Shown one piece after another: positions 11,501-22,992 of a stretch of DNA of 64,000 nucleotides (the stretch's first letter is position 1; each line of letters begins with the position of its first letter). The notes under the pieces were generated by a model. It was not told the DNA's origin and ran no database searches. It saw nothing but the letters and a program-made list of their open reading frames with translations. The DNA is taken from positions 95,443,628-95,507,627 of the forward strand of contig CM044309.1 in assembly GCA_024291935.2 (NCBI GenBank). Direction: 5' to 3'. Both the position numbers and the translations under genes were made by a program. The stretch is from Okapia johnstoni. Its lineage: Eukaryota > Chordata > Mammalia > Artiodactyla > Giraffidae.

Positions 11501-12526
11501 TTTGGGGAAGTCACTGAATCATGCCAGCCTCAATTTCCTCATCTGCAAATGGTGATTATGATATTCTGTAGTTGTAGGACTGCTGAGAGGATGACATACG
11601 TGGAACCCCCATAGTCATCGCTGTCATAAAAGTGAGGCACAGGAAATATTAAATCTTTGGCAGTATTGCAACCTCAACAGTCATTTTCGTTGTAAAACAT
11701 TATGCATTTGCCAGACATGCTCCCTGGAAGTTCAAGGCTTTCTCTGAGGCCGGTGGACTTGCAACGTTATTGAGAGCCAGCAGATAGTGGTGCCTCTTAG
11801 GGGACCCTAGGTCAAGGGTGCTTCAGGTCAGCTTCTATCAACTTCCCAGTGCTAAGAGAACAGCAAGTTCTGTTTCCGGTATGTTTCTCTCCATAGCATG
11901 ATAACCTTACTGAAATAGCAGTCTCTAAACACAAAAATGAGCATTTAACAATAAAAAAAATGATACATATTATTCGAGGAAAAAAAAAAAGACAATGAAA
12001 AAGAGCTACATTGCATAACTTCCTGATTCCCTTAAACGGTTTTTAATTGTTTCTTAACTGAATCTAACCTTGGTTTTAATTCCCTCACATTAATTTTGAT
12101 TCATTCTTATGTGGGCAGAAGGCTAGTAGCCTCTGGACTGTGCTTAACCATAGAATTTGGCAAAGCGCTCTGTGGAAAAAGCCCTTGGTCCTTTTTCACC
12201 TGCTGGGGGATTAAATCCCCTCATTAAGAGGCTTAGGCGAACCACTTCAGCCAGTACTTACAAGAAAATCTGGCCTCTACATGCCGTTTCAGAACTTGGC
12301 CCTCTTCCTGGTGTCTTTGTCCACATTGAAATAGAAAATGCTCGCTGGGTTCTCCAAGCTCCGTGAGCCTTGACTTCTAATCAAAACCTGGTTACCAGAG
12401 TTACCCTGGCCCCTGCACAGGCACCCTGACTCTTCGCTTGTGGCCAACGCCACTGGGCACAGCCACTCTGCTTTCTCCTGGCAGCTCACACAGGGTCCGG
12501 TTTGGGATGCTCTGTGTGTTGCTGCA
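11501..12526. other. Unassigned stretch
   Basis: About 1 kb without a recognised repeat. It holds an A-rich run near 11950-11990 and a 69-codon open frame at 12157-12366 that I do not recognise and would not call a gene. Confidence 0.5.
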
Positions 12527-12527
12527 G

Positions 12528-12656
12528 GCTTCCCAGGTGGCACTAGTGGAAAAACCCACCTGCCAATGCAGGAGATGAGACCTAAGAGGCCCAGGTTCGA
12601 TCCCTGGGTCTGGAAGATCCCCTGGAGGAGGACATGGCAACCCACTCCAGTATTCT
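12528..12656 (+). mobile_element. Bov-tA SINE, 3'-truncated
   Basis: The tRNA-like head ('gcttcccaggtggcactagt', B-box-like 'ggttcgatccctgg') runs into the A unit and stops after 'ccactccagtattct', so the 3' half of the A unit is missing. Confidence 0.88.
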
Positions 12657-12805
12657 GTTACTTAACACGTAACAGCTCCTGAGACCCTGTGCTCACTGAA
12701 GCCCTCTGCTTATCACCATCAAACATGTTCTGTTCCTCTTCTCAAATGTTTATACAATTTTGAATGATGAAAACAAAAAATGTTTAAAAAAAAATTTAAC
12801 AGCAT

Positions 12806-13275
12806 CACTGTTCTGAGGACAGTGAAACTATTCTGTGTGATACAATAGTGGTGCACACATGTTACTTTTACATTTGTCCAATCCATAAAATGTGAAATAC
12901 CAAGAGTGAACCCTGGGGGATTTCCTTGGGGGTCCAGCGGGTAAGACTGGCACTTCCATTCTAAGGGCAGTGGATTTTCCCCACCGGGGCGGGGTGGGGG
13001 GGGCATGCCACACTGCACGGCCAAAACAAAAAGCTTTAAAAAAGTCCGAACAGGAAATTAAAATGTCAGCTTTGAAAAAAAAAAAGTGAACCCTAAAATA
13101 AACTATGACTTTTGGGTGATAATGATGTGTTAATGTAGGTTCATTGATTATTAACAGATGCACCACTGGGGTGGGGATTGTTGATAAATGGAGAGGTTAG
13201 GGGGAGGGGTGGGAAATCTCTCCACTCGATTTTGCTATTAACCTAAAACTCCTTTCAGAACCAAAGTCTGTTTTG
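12806..13275 (+). mobile_element. L1M 3' UTR, split by a CHR SINE
   Basis: The L1M tail is readable on both sides of the SINE: 'actattctgtgtgatacaat' and 'caagagtgaaccct' on the left, then 'ttttgggtgataatgatgtg', 'tgtaggttcattgatta' and 'aacctaaaactcctttcag' on the right. Removing the SINE rejoins the sequence cleanly. Confidence 0.82.
12915..13084 (+). mobile_element. CHR-type SINE with G-rich core
   Basis: The SINE is flanked by the 10-base duplication 'agtgaaccct' (12905-12914 and 13085-13094). The head 'atttccttgggggtccagcg' and the end 'gcacggccaaaac' are clear. The region that normally carries the B box has become a run of G-tracts at 12986-13003. Confidence 0.85.
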
Positions 13276-13389
13276 TTTTCTTCCTCACTGTCGTTGCTAT
13301 GACTTTCTACTCTCTGGTGCAGGTTCTTAACACTTCCACAAAGAAGGAAACAGGAGGTGTGCTCTTGTGACTATGAGACCATTGGTTTT

Positions 13390-13670
13390 TAATTAATTAC
13401 TTTGGGGCCATGCTAGATCTTCACTGCTATGCTCGTGGGCTTCCTCTAGTTGCAGTGAGCATGGGATACTCTTCATTGCAACGTGCAGGCTTCTCACTGC
13501 AGTGGCTTCTCTTGTAGCCGAGCACAGGCTCTAGAATGCAGCCTTCAGTAGTTGCAGCTGACGGGCTTAGTTGCTCCACAGCATATGGGATTTTCCCAGA
13601 CCAGGGATCGAACCTGTGTCCCCTGCACTGGCAGGCAGACTCCCAACCACTGGACCACCAGGGAAATCCG
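13390..13670 (-). mobile_element. CHR-type SINE, long form
   Basis: A full-length minus-strand element: repeated 'gttgcag'-type modules, 'cagaccagggatcgaacctg' and the head 'ccactggaccaccagggaaa'. Confidence 0.88.
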
Positions 13671-14104
13671 TATCAGACGGTTATTAAGTATTTTATCTTG
13701 TGGTGGTGCCTGTGTTTGGGGAACGTGGGTAACCCTACAGACACACTTCTTGCCCTCAGGAATCCTGCAGTTGAAAGAAAAGGAGAGAAAATTAAACTAA
13801 GCCACCCAACTAAGTCCTTAATTTCACAGCAAATGCAAAGAAAGTGCTAGGAGAGTGTTTCCTGGGGGCCGCTGTAAAAGGCTGTCTCTTTCCTTGGCAA
13901 ATATTCATGTGCTTCCTTCAATATCAGCATGTTGAGTAGTTGGTAGTTAGTGCAGTTGAGCAGCTGAGTTAGCACAGCAGTGTTAGTCTCTCACCCCTTT
14001 TCCCACCCACCCTTAATCATGGCCTTTAAGACCCAGATAGCTGAGATGTTACTACTGTGACCCATGTGCTGACCTCAGCTGGGCCTGTCTGAAAAAGGAG
14101 TGCT
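13671..14104. other. Unassigned stretch
   Basis: Nothing is recognised between the CHR SINE and the following L1 tail. Confidence 0.5.
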
Positions 14105-15003
14105 GCAGCTCAAAATGCATCCAGAACTACCTCGCACCTATTAGGATGGCTACTATCAAAAAAATAGAAGAAACCTCCCTGGTGGGCCAGTGATTAAGAC
14201 TCCGTGCTCCCAATGCAACGGGCCTGGATTCAACCCCTGGTCAAGGAACTAGATCCCACATGCCATAATTAAGACCTGGTTCTACCAAATAAATAAATAA
14301 TAAACACTTTTTTAAAAATAGAAAACTGTAAGTGTTAGCAAGGATGTAGAGAAATTATAACCCCTATACACTGTTAGTGGGAATGTAAAATTACACAGCA
14401 CTTTGGAAAACAGTATGGCAGTTCCTCAAACAAAAAAGAATACAGTTACCATATGATCAAACAATTCTACTTCTGGGTATACACTTCTGAAAGAACTGAA
14501 AACAGATCTCAAGGAAAAATGTGTAGGACCATGTTCATAGCAGCATTATTCAGAATAGTTAAAACATGGAGGCAATCCAGGTGTCTTTCAACAGATGAAC
14601 AGATAAGCAAACTATGTTATAAACATACAATGGAATGTTATTTGGCCTTAAAAAAGAAGGAAATTCTGATATATGCTACAGCATAGATGTACCTGGAGGA
14701 CATTATGCTAAGTGAAATAATCAAATCACAAAAAAAACAAATACTGTATGATTCCGTATATACGAGTTATCTAGAATAGTCAAGTTCAGAGTCAAAAAGA
14801 AGATGGTGATTGTTCAAGGCTGGCAGGAGGGAGGAAAAAGGAGTCATTGTTTAATAGAGCATAATTTTGCAAGATTAAGAGTTCTCAAGATGGATGATGG
14901 TATGGTTGCGTGAAAATACAAAAGTACTTAACACTTCTGAATTGTACAATTGAAAATGGTTAAGATAGTAAATTTTATGTGTATTTTACCACAATAAAAA
15001 AAA
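14105..15003 (+). mobile_element. L1M 3' region, split by a CHR SINE
   Basis: The classic L1 ORF2-end and 3' UTR text is present: 'cacctattaggatggctact', 'cactgttagtgggaatgtaa', 'gggtatacacttctgaaaga', 'acaatggaatgttatttggc', and the end 'gtattttaccacaataaaaa'. The reading frame is destroyed by many stops. Confidence 0.9.
14170..14313 (+). mobile_element. CHR-type SINE nested in L1M
   Basis: The 10-base duplication 'aaaaatagaa' lies at 14160-14169 and 14314-14323. The head 'cctccctggtgggccagtga' and the (AATA)n tail are clear. It interrupts the L1M between its 'tactatcaaa' and 'gtaagtgttagca' segments. Confidence 0.9.
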
Positions 15004-15059
15004 ATGGGGGGAAAAAAGCTGTATCAGAGAAGGTTTGCTTCAAAGTATCAACTGCAGAC

Positions 15060-15470
15060 TATTTAATACACCAAAAAGATATAGATAACCCATATGTTCA
15101 TTGATCAGAGAATGGTTAAATAAATTGTGGCTCAACCATGCAGTGGAGTAGTGTCAAAAGTACTTATCAAAAGAGCATGAATTATATAAACTAATGGAAA
15201 GAAGTCAATGATACAGACAGTAGAAACAATAAGGTGCAGAACTATGTCTAGAATGATCTCATTTAAAAGCAAAATGTTCACATATGTGTTTATATACGCA
15301 TTTTTTTTAAGTCTGAAATGCTGTGCAAATGACTAAAGAAGTTATCCCATGGGAGGGAAATTTAAGAGAAAGGAACTTCCATTCTCTCCATAGGATATAT
15401 TTTGCTTGACTGTTGCTTATAATGAACATGTATCATTAAAGAGAAAATATTTAATAAATTTTTCAATATT
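15060..15470 (+). mobile_element. L1M 3' remnant (diverged)
   Basis: Blocks such as 'atggttaaataaattgtggc', 'ggaaagaagtcaatgataca' and 'ataatgaacatgtatcatta' follow an old L1 tail layout. Divergence is high. Confidence 0.6.
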
Positions 15471-16903
15471 AGCTGCTCCAAAACAGGATGGTAATGACAG
15501 ACTTAGAGTTCGCATTAATTCTTACTTTATGACAGTTCACACTATTTGATTTGAAGCAGTCCTTTTCAGAGTCCCCCCCTTTTTCCCTATACTTGTCATT
15601 CTATATAAAACAACCGTCTAGAGATCACAAAGGTGGAAAGATAGAAATGAATGCACAGAAAGAGATAGGGAATGGAAGAGCAAGGACTTAATCCAAATAG
15701 AAAGCAGTAATCAATATTATGTTCATGGAGAATTCACAATATGATGAAATAAATAAATAAAACACAGAATTCAAAGATGTATAGTTAGCATGACCATAAC
15801 TAGAATAAAGAAATAAATGGCCTCCAAAAAGCCTCCAACAAGGATACCAGAGGAAAGTAAACCAAAATATTAACAATGATAGACTAAAAGGTGAGATATT
15901 AGATTTTTTGTTTTTTTCACATTATATGTTTTGGACAATGTAGAATTACTTTTACCATGTAAACCATCACACTTTTATTTCAGTTACATTTATCTCTTCC
16001 CAACATTTTGCCCTCCCAAAACACCACCAGAAGGACAGATCATAGCACAAAATATAGACGTATCTAGCTCTAAACTCATTTTCAAAGCCTGCATGTCTTA
16101 ATTCTGAGAAGCCCATCAAGTCTGAAGACTTCCCTTCTCTCTGCAATAGGACCGCTTGAAGGTTCCATTATCTTCCTAAGGAATACAGTGCGGGGAAGTA
16201 AATGTCAATGGACTGTTTGGTCTGTGAATCTGGGAGATATTACATAATATTCATTGAGAGTATTTAGAACCTCAGCATGAGAACCCAGGACACAACGTCG
16301 AGGGCCTTTGTTGCTTGCATTTTCTTCATAAAGTGGAAGTGAGAAACCATAAGGGTTTAACGAAATAAGTCTCAGTCTCTCAAATCCTTTGATTTGAATT
16401 CCCCAAATCTCTTCTGGCCAGAAACCACTCACACCCTGTTTTCTGGTGAGAATTTATATTGGCCTGCTTTTCTTGGTTTGGTTTGTTTGCTAACAGTCAT
16501 CAGCTGTGCAAGCTCCCTCTATAATTTCTTGTAACTTTTTTTGTTGGTTTGTAAAGAACAGGGCCTCAAATACAGGGTTTCGTGAGAAGGGCTTGAGTTC
16601 CACATAAAGTGGAAAGTTTTCAGTGCCAAGGCATGCCAAGGAGGCGTGGGGCCGTTGAACTCTCTTTGAGCCTTTGTAAGCCCAAAAGGGGTCCTCTCAT
16701 TCCCACAAGTCAGGTTTCTCTGAAACTGTCACGTGTGCCCAACAGAGATGCTAGTTGTTTTCTAACTTTGAAATCTGCATAAGTTAAACCTGCAGCTCTC
16801 ACTCCCCTCTTCGAAAGCTTTTCAAAATGGGACTTCCAACCCCTAGTCACATCCTTTGATACTCACCCACTGCATTTTATAAACAATCCTCCCTATGTAG
16901 TCA
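15471..16903. other. Unassigned stretch
   Basis: About 1.4 kb with no repeat I can name and no convincing frame. The 75-codon minus-strand frame at 16205-16432 has no recognisable domain. Confidence 0.5.
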
Positions 16904-16917
16904 AGAGACCACAGTAG

Positions 16918-17210
16918 GGCTTCCCTGATGGTCTAGTGGTTAGGAATCCACCTGCCCACGCAGGGGACACGAGTTTGACCCCTGGTCCAACATGCCGTGG
17001 GGCAACTGAGCCCGTGTGCAACACCTATTGAACCTGCGCCCTGGAGTCTGTGCTCTGCAACAGGGGACGTGACCATGATGAGAAGTCCATCACTGCAGCT
17101 AAGAGTAGTCCCAGCTCACTGCAAGTAGAGAAAGCCCATATAGCAATAAAGACCCAGCACAGCCAAAAATAAATAAACAAATAGACAAACCTTGTTTTAA
17201 AAAAAGAGAG
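16918..17210 (+). mobile_element. CHR-type SINE, long form, with 14-base TSD
   Basis: The duplication 'agagaccacagtag' is perfect at 16904-16917 and 17211-17224. The head 'gcttccctgatggtctagtg', B-box-like 'gagtttgacccctgg' and a tail of (AAAT)n and A-rich text are all present. Confidence 0.93.
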
Positions 17211-17437
17211 AGAGACCACAGTAGAGTCCAAACCATGGGTATGTGGTTTGGGTGATGGTCCTTTATCTGAAATAAGAAATGCTAGTCCCTTTCATATAAC
17301 TTTTTCTTCCTATCATCAGAGTTCAGTGTGTTGCTATTGCCATTGATGTGACTTGACTTGACTTGTCTTTTTAAACATTTGACTTCTAGAAGCCCAAGAG
17401 AGGAGGAGGGGAGGATTTATATTGACTGTGAGCCCTG

Positions 17438-17838
17438 TTGTTGTTGTTCAGTAGCTAAGTCATGTCAGACTCTTTGCCACCCCATGGACTGCAGCATGCC
17501 AGCCTTCCTCGTCCTTCACTATCTCCCCGAGTTTGCTCAAACTCATGTCCATTGAGTCGGTGATGCCATCCAGTCATCTCATTCTCTGTCGGCCTCTTCT
17601 CCTCCTATCCTCAATCTTTCCCAGCATCAGGGTCTTTTCCAATGAGCTAACTCTTCACATCAGGGGGACAAAGTTTGATCTCCTTGCAGTTCAAGGGACT
17701 CTCAAGAGTCTTCTTCAACACCACAATTTAAAAGCATCAATTCTTCGGCACTCAGCCTTCCTTATGGTCCGACTCTCACATCTGTACATGACTACTAGAA
17801 AAACCATAACTTTGACTATATGGATCTTTGTCAGCAAA
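17438..17838 (-). mobile_element. 5'-truncated BovB with TSD
   Basis: A minus-strand BovB 3' end has a (GTT)n tail at its left end. The 10-base 'gtgagccctg' occurs at 17428-17437 and 17839-17848. About 60 bases around 17660 are deleted relative to other copies here, between the 'gagctaactcttcacatcag' and 'tttgatctccttgcag' segments. Confidence 0.92.
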
Positions 17839-17879
17839 GTGAGCCCTGAACTTTATATAAGTATAGCACGTTTTGTTTT

Positions 17880-18050
17880 TCATTTAATTTTCAAAGCAAT
17901 CTGATGACATTAGAGATCAGGAAACTAAAGCTAAAAAATAGATGTAATTTGTCCAAGTTGAGGCCACACTGCTACTATGTAATAGACTTGAGTTTCAACT
18001 CAATTTCTATCCAAAGTTCATGCTTTTTTGTCTACCATGTTGATTCTGAC
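17880..18050 (-). mobile_element. MIR SINE fragment
   Basis: 'gatcaggaaactaaagct', 'gtaatttgtccaagttgagg' and 'actgctactatgtaatagac' fit the MIR reverse complement. Confidence 0.65.
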
Positions 18051-18064
18051 AATTTAACATGAGA

Positions 18065-18243
18065 CAACTAACATCTATTGAGCACCTATGATATTCCAGA
18101 TGTGTTACAGATATTAAGTTATACAATCTTACCAAAACATATTCCAACACAAATAATTATCCTCATTTTTACAGAAAAGAATGATAAGGCTCAGAGAGGT
18201 TAAATATTTACCTACATCACATGGTTTGCTGAGTTTGGATTCA
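18065..18243 (-). mobile_element. MIR SINE fragment
   Basis: 'ctattgagcacctatgatat', 'ttatcctcatttttacaga' and 'ggctcagagaggttaaatat' follow the MIR reverse complement. The SINE at 18244 cuts off its right part. Confidence 0.78.
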
Positions 18244-18425
18244 AGATGGTAAAGAGTTTGCCTACAATGTGGGGGACCTGGGTTTGATCCCTGGGTCAGG
18301 AAGATTCCCTGGAGAAGGAAATGACACCCCACTCCAGTATTCCTGCCTGGATAATCCCATGGATAGAGGAACCTGGTGGGCTATAGTCCATGGGGTTGCA
18401 AAGAGTCAGACACAACTGAGTGACA
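18244..18425 (+). mobile_element. Bov-tA SINE, 5'-truncated
   Basis: It starts inside the tRNA-like head ('atggtaaagagtttgcctac') and runs through a complete A unit to 'cacaactgagtgaca'. Confidence 0.88.
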
Positions 18426-18489
18426 TGTTCACACTGTTTCTAGAATTCACTTCCTGTCTCATCACTGGTAATGTTTTCTGTGGAATCAC

Positions 18490-18600
18490 ACACAAGAACA
18501 ACTCTATGAGATAGGTATCATGATCATTCCCATTTTATAGATGAGAAAAATCCAGTTTAGAGAAAAGTTAAGGAACTAGTCCACAAGTCCATTAAGTGTG
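18490..18600 (-). mobile_element. MIR SINE fragment
   Basis: 'aacaactctatgagataggt', 'cccattttatagatgagaaa' and 'gagaaaagttaaggaactag' match the MIR core in reverse. Confidence 0.72.
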
Positions 18601-18949
18601 TGAAAGAAAAGATTAAGACCCTGACAGACTGACTTCAGCATTCTTAGTCACTTAATGGACTGTTACCCCAGAAACACTTTTAGAGACTCTCTATTCTAAT
18701 GAAGACAAGAGAGAAATTTCCTTAGGCATGCAAGGCACAAAATGTGATTTTTAAAAAAAGAGAGAGAAAAAAATAAAAGAAAAACTCTCTACTAAACTAG
18801 AATTGGTCACTAGGAATTTCTGGCTCCTCCACAAATACATAGCAGAAATTATCCATTGATATTTGGAGAAGTGTCCATTAGCACATTGTCTTATTCTTCT
18901 TACCCGTGGCACGAGCAAACCCTTGCAGCTTCGGAGGAAAAGGAGGAGG

Positions 18950-20060
18950 GTACTGGAGTTGTAGAAATCAGGAAGTTGTGCAATGAACCGTGTGGGTGAT
19001 GGTAAGGCTTTTAGCATCCAGGCCTTCTGAGTCTCACCTGGAGACGAGCTTACTCATCCTCAGTGTTCAGGGTCAGGGGAGAGCTCTGCTAAATGAACGA
19101 ATGAGCCATCACTCACGCTGGAGGCCGGGGCCATTGACCTGCCATCAGGAGGGCCTGACATTGAAATTGCCAGTTCAGTCGTGGTGATGGATTTGCACTT
19201 CTCTCTGTGCGTTCACGGGCTCCTCTGGCCCACTGTGAGCCATGACAAGGACCTCCGAGGACACCGGGATTCCCAGGGCGGCGTTGCCATGATATATGAG
19301 GTTACCAACATCCTTAGCTACCTCGGAGCCTATGACAAAGAAAACCAGCAGGTTCCCATGTAAACTTAAATCTGGTGAATGTGTGACCCAGTTTCTCTCC
19401 AGCTTTGTCTGGGCAATTAAGGGAGGAAATAAAACACCATTATAAGAAGCTGTGTTTTTAATGTTAGCAGCAGCTCTTGTTTCCAGGAATAGGATAAAAC
19501 AGAGAACCCGAGCAGCGTGTCCTGAGCCTAGTCTGAGATGATTATTTTTAACAGATATGTGTTAGATTTATATGCCTCCAACTTCTGTGCTTTATCACAA
19601 GGCCATCCAGCCTGAATGCCCTCAAAGAGAGACAGATGCAATATTTCCTCCTGGTGGGAGGCAAGGAGGCAGAAGAAGGGAGAGACAGCCTTATTATGCA
19701 AAGCAGCTATAATAAAGGCTGCTTTTCCCCACTGCAAGTGGCCCTTTGAGAAGATGAGTAGTGAAGGGGAGCATGCAAAGGGCTTCATGCTTATTTATCT
19801 AATAAAACCTGATTACAAGCAACAGGTGCACCAGCATATAAACCACCTTGGAGTCATCAAGAAATTCTAAAGAAAGCTGCATCAAATTGTAAATGATATG
19901 ACTTTCATCTAATGATAGATATTAATTATACAAGGAAGATTGCAATAGGCCCATAAAATGGGTGTTTGCCTCCTCATTATTCAGTATTTCATGCCATGAT
20001 GATAAAGCAATAATGACAGAATAATAAACAAGCTTTTTATTTATTTATTTCCCTCATTGA
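18950..20060. promoter_or_regulatory. Candidate conserved non-coding element or unrecognised exon
   Basis: No transposon family is recognised for about 1.1 kb, while the flanks are repeat-dense. The first part (18950-19380) holds more CpG sites than its surroundings and a 60-codon plus-strand open frame (19181-19363) ending GAYDKENQQVPM, which I cannot assign. The second part has many short motifs used by developmental factors: two ATGCAAA octamer-like sites near 19697 and 19774, an E-box CAGGTG near 19824, and several TAAT cores. Regulatory function is an inference from composition. Cross-species conservation would decide it. Confidence 0.35.
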
Positions 20061-20199
20061 AAACTAGACTTTGAAAGTCAAACCACAAAGTTTGGAGGAA
20101 GTAGGTAAAAGACTTCCAGAAACATCCACAAAGGATGAGATGTCAGGGATGAAAAGAGTAAGGAAGAGATCGACCAGCTGACAGATGAAAAAACAGACA

Positions 20200-20505
20200 T
20201 ATTTTTCTCTTTTTTATTTTTAATCCGAAGACAATTGTTTGACAATATTGTGTTTGTTTCTGCTGTACAAGAGCATGAAATAGCACGGTTATATTCCCTC
20301 CCTCTTGAGCCTCCCTACCACCCCACCCCATCCCGCCCCTTTAGGTCATCACAGAGCACCAAGCTGAGCTCCCTGTGTTATCCAGCAAGTTCCCACTATC
20401 TGCTTTACACCTGGTAGTGTATATATGTCAATGCTACTCTCTCAGTTCGTCCCACCCTCTCCTTCCTCTGCTGTGTCCACAAGTCCTTTCCCTACAGACG
20501 CAATT
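20200..20505 (-). mobile_element. L1 3' end
   Basis: Minus-strand ruminant L1 tail: 'aatattgtgtttgtttctgc', a C-rich block at about 20305-20340 (the complement of the G-rich 3' UTR block), then 'cagagcaccaagctgagctc' and 'gtgtccacaagtcc'. Confidence 0.82.
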
Positions 20506-22287
20506 TCCTGTCTAATAAACACATTCCTAAAATTGTATCACAATTAAGAGGGCAATTTTCCCTTGCTGGTGACAGCAGCATTTTGCTGATATGTTTTTGA
20601 ATATCCAAACCCTTTGCAAGAAGAGTTCCTTGAGGTGATGTGCTAGAAAGCTGTTTACAATATTAAGGAGTACATGCGGTCAGATGTCACCTACACAGCA
20701 GCACCTGTCACTTCTATGATTGCTACACATTTCATTCATTCATGAGGCCCCGGTGAGGAGAGGAGCCAGGCTGTGGGAGCTGACAAGTGGGTGGGAAAGA
20801 GCTGGAAGGACCGAGATAGTCTGCGAAGAGAAGTGAGGGGAGGAAGTGGTGGGTGGAGAGGAGGAAGTGATGCAGGAGAGAGCACAGTGAGTAAACACAC
20901 CCACAAGCACCCGTGTGCCAAGAGACACTGCAGATCCTTATCGGGACAATTTATTTAATAGCACCTCATAAAAATTAAGGGCAACTGGGGAGGAGGATGT
21001 GGAGAACAGCAGAGAGAGGAGTAGCAAAGATCGACTTACCTGGAATCCTTAAATAACTCTCTCAGAACAAACTCTGCTTTGAACCCTGCTCAGTTTAATG
21101 TTTTGATAGATGTATTTCTCAAAACATTGGCCAATCTTGATGGCTATGACTCAACTTCTTTTTCTTGGCCCTAATGGAGAGGATGAAGTAAAGATCATTT
21201 TCCATCTCAAAGAAAATTGAAGTGATCTGATTATTTATTACCCACTCTCAATTTTTCCTTGAATGCTCTCACTGGAGACAAAAGCAAAGGAGTATTAGGT
21301 GTTTATAAATTATATTATTTGCATAACAGATCCAATCTCATCTAGTTCATCTGGTTAGTGATGTGAGCATGGAAAGTGAAACTGCTAAAGGTAGATGGAG
21401 AATGAATGTGGAAAACTTTTTCAGCTAGATTCTACTGATTCAGAAATTGTGATAAATCTCAACATGAGAAAATTTATCTTTAATTTATTTTTTGAAAATG
21501 GCAGGCAAATTAATAATATAAAAAAGAGTGGGAGAAAAACACTTCTTTGTCTACTGAAGCAAACAATACCTCATGTTGCCTATATGTCAATGACTTAGTG
21601 TGTCTCAGATGGGCAAATTGTAGTCTATTTTTCATGAACACAGTCGTGAAATAAGCCAGTGGTAGACCTATTTCTTTTTTTAGACCATTTTTCTTTTTTA
21701 AAAAAAGTTTGGCCCATCAATCTTTTATTTCCAAAGCAAAATAAAAATCAAGTTTGATAGAATTGTTTGTTAATTTAAAAGCAGGCTCTTGATTTATACA
21801 CAATATATATGCCAGTGTGCTCTGAGATTTAATGTGTATTTAGCTTGTGGATACTTCATTCTGGAACCTGAGCCACTATATCCAAAGGAACAAAATCAAT
21901 TTATTCAGGAGAATCCCAAGTTCCCTGACCTTCAGTTAGATGAGTGCAGATTAAGAGTTAACACCCTCTAGAACACTCATTTTTGCATTCCCGTGGAGTA
22001 TTTTCGTGAAACTTGGTGTCAAGATGATTCAGGGTGATCTGATCTCCTGAGTAGGGAAGAGGAACAACCCATAGGACAGAGGTATGACACTATGACACAC
22101 CTTGCTCCATCTTCACACCTTAAAAACCAAACAGCAAAATCTTCCATATCACCAATAAAATCTATCACTCCTTCTTCATCTAAATTGTCTGGTCACCCAC
22201 TGACTTATCTAGACTCTGAAAGATACATATGACAGTTAAATGTGCCCCTGAGCCATCCACATATGAGAATTCAAGAAGGGAAGCTGA
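20506..22287. other. Unassigned stretch
   Basis: About 1.8 kb without a repeat that I can name. Around 20745-20895 it is purine-rich ('gaggggaggaagtggtgggt'). No convincing coding frame was found. The longest plus frames, of 60-67 codons, lack domain signatures. Confidence 0.5.
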
Positions 22288-22992
22288 GGGACTTCCCTGG
22301 TGGTCTAGTGGTTAAGAACTAGCTTGCCAGACTTGTGGACACAGAGGGGGAAGGAGAGAGGGTGGGACAAACCGAGAGAGTAGCACGGAAACATATACAC
22401 TACCATATGTGAAACAGATCGCCAGTGGGAATTTGCCGTATGACTCAGGGAGCTCAGACTGAGGCTCTGTGACATCCTAGTGGGGTGGGATGGGGTGGGA
22501 GGTGGGAGGGAGGTTCAAGACGGAGAGGAGACATATGTATACCTATGGTTCATTCATGTTGACATATGGCAGAAACCAACACAACCCTGAAAGCAATCAT
22601 CCTCCAATTGAAAACAAATACATTTTAGAAAAACATAAATGACATCCTTAATTTAAAAAAATAATTAATTAATTTAAAAAAGAATTTACCTGTCAGTACA
22701 GGAGACATGGACTCAATCCCTGATTTAGGAACTGAGACCCCACATGCCCCAGGGCAGCTTAGCCAGTGCACTGCAACCACTGAGCCTGCCAGTCGCAAAT
22801 ACTGAGCCCATGCACCACAGCTACTGAAGTCCACACACCCTGGAGCCCATGCTGCACAACAAGAGAAGCCACCACAGTGAGAAACCCAGGCACTGCAACT
22901 AGAGAGTGGTCCCCACTCACTGCAACTAGAGAAAAGCCCTTGCAGCAATGAAGACCCAATGCAACCATAAATAAATCTTTTTTTTTTTTTTT
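22288..22992 (+). mobile_element. CHR-type SINE, split by an L1 insertion
   Basis: The head (22288-22330, 'gggacttccctggtggtcta') is separated from the body (22697-22992, B-box-like 'ggactcaatccctga' through 'gacccaatgcaacc') by an L1. The element ends in a T run of about 16 at 22978-22993. Confidence 0.88.
22331..22679 (+). mobile_element. L1 3' end nested in the CHR SINE
   Basis: An L1 tail with a G-rich block at 22482-22513 and 'gttgacatatggcagaaacc'. The flanks are 'aagaactagcttgccag' (22314-22330) and 'aagaatttacctgtcag' (22680-22696), a 17-base duplication with 12 matches. An extra AT-rich segment of about 50 bases lies between the usual L1 end and the right flank. Confidence 0.88.

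Noticed and set aside
16918..17210. tRNA-Glu-like A and B box sequences that could suggest a tRNA gene
   Set aside because: They belong to a CHR SINE with a 14-base target duplication. No cloverleaf or mature tRNA end is present. The same applies to all other SINE heads here.
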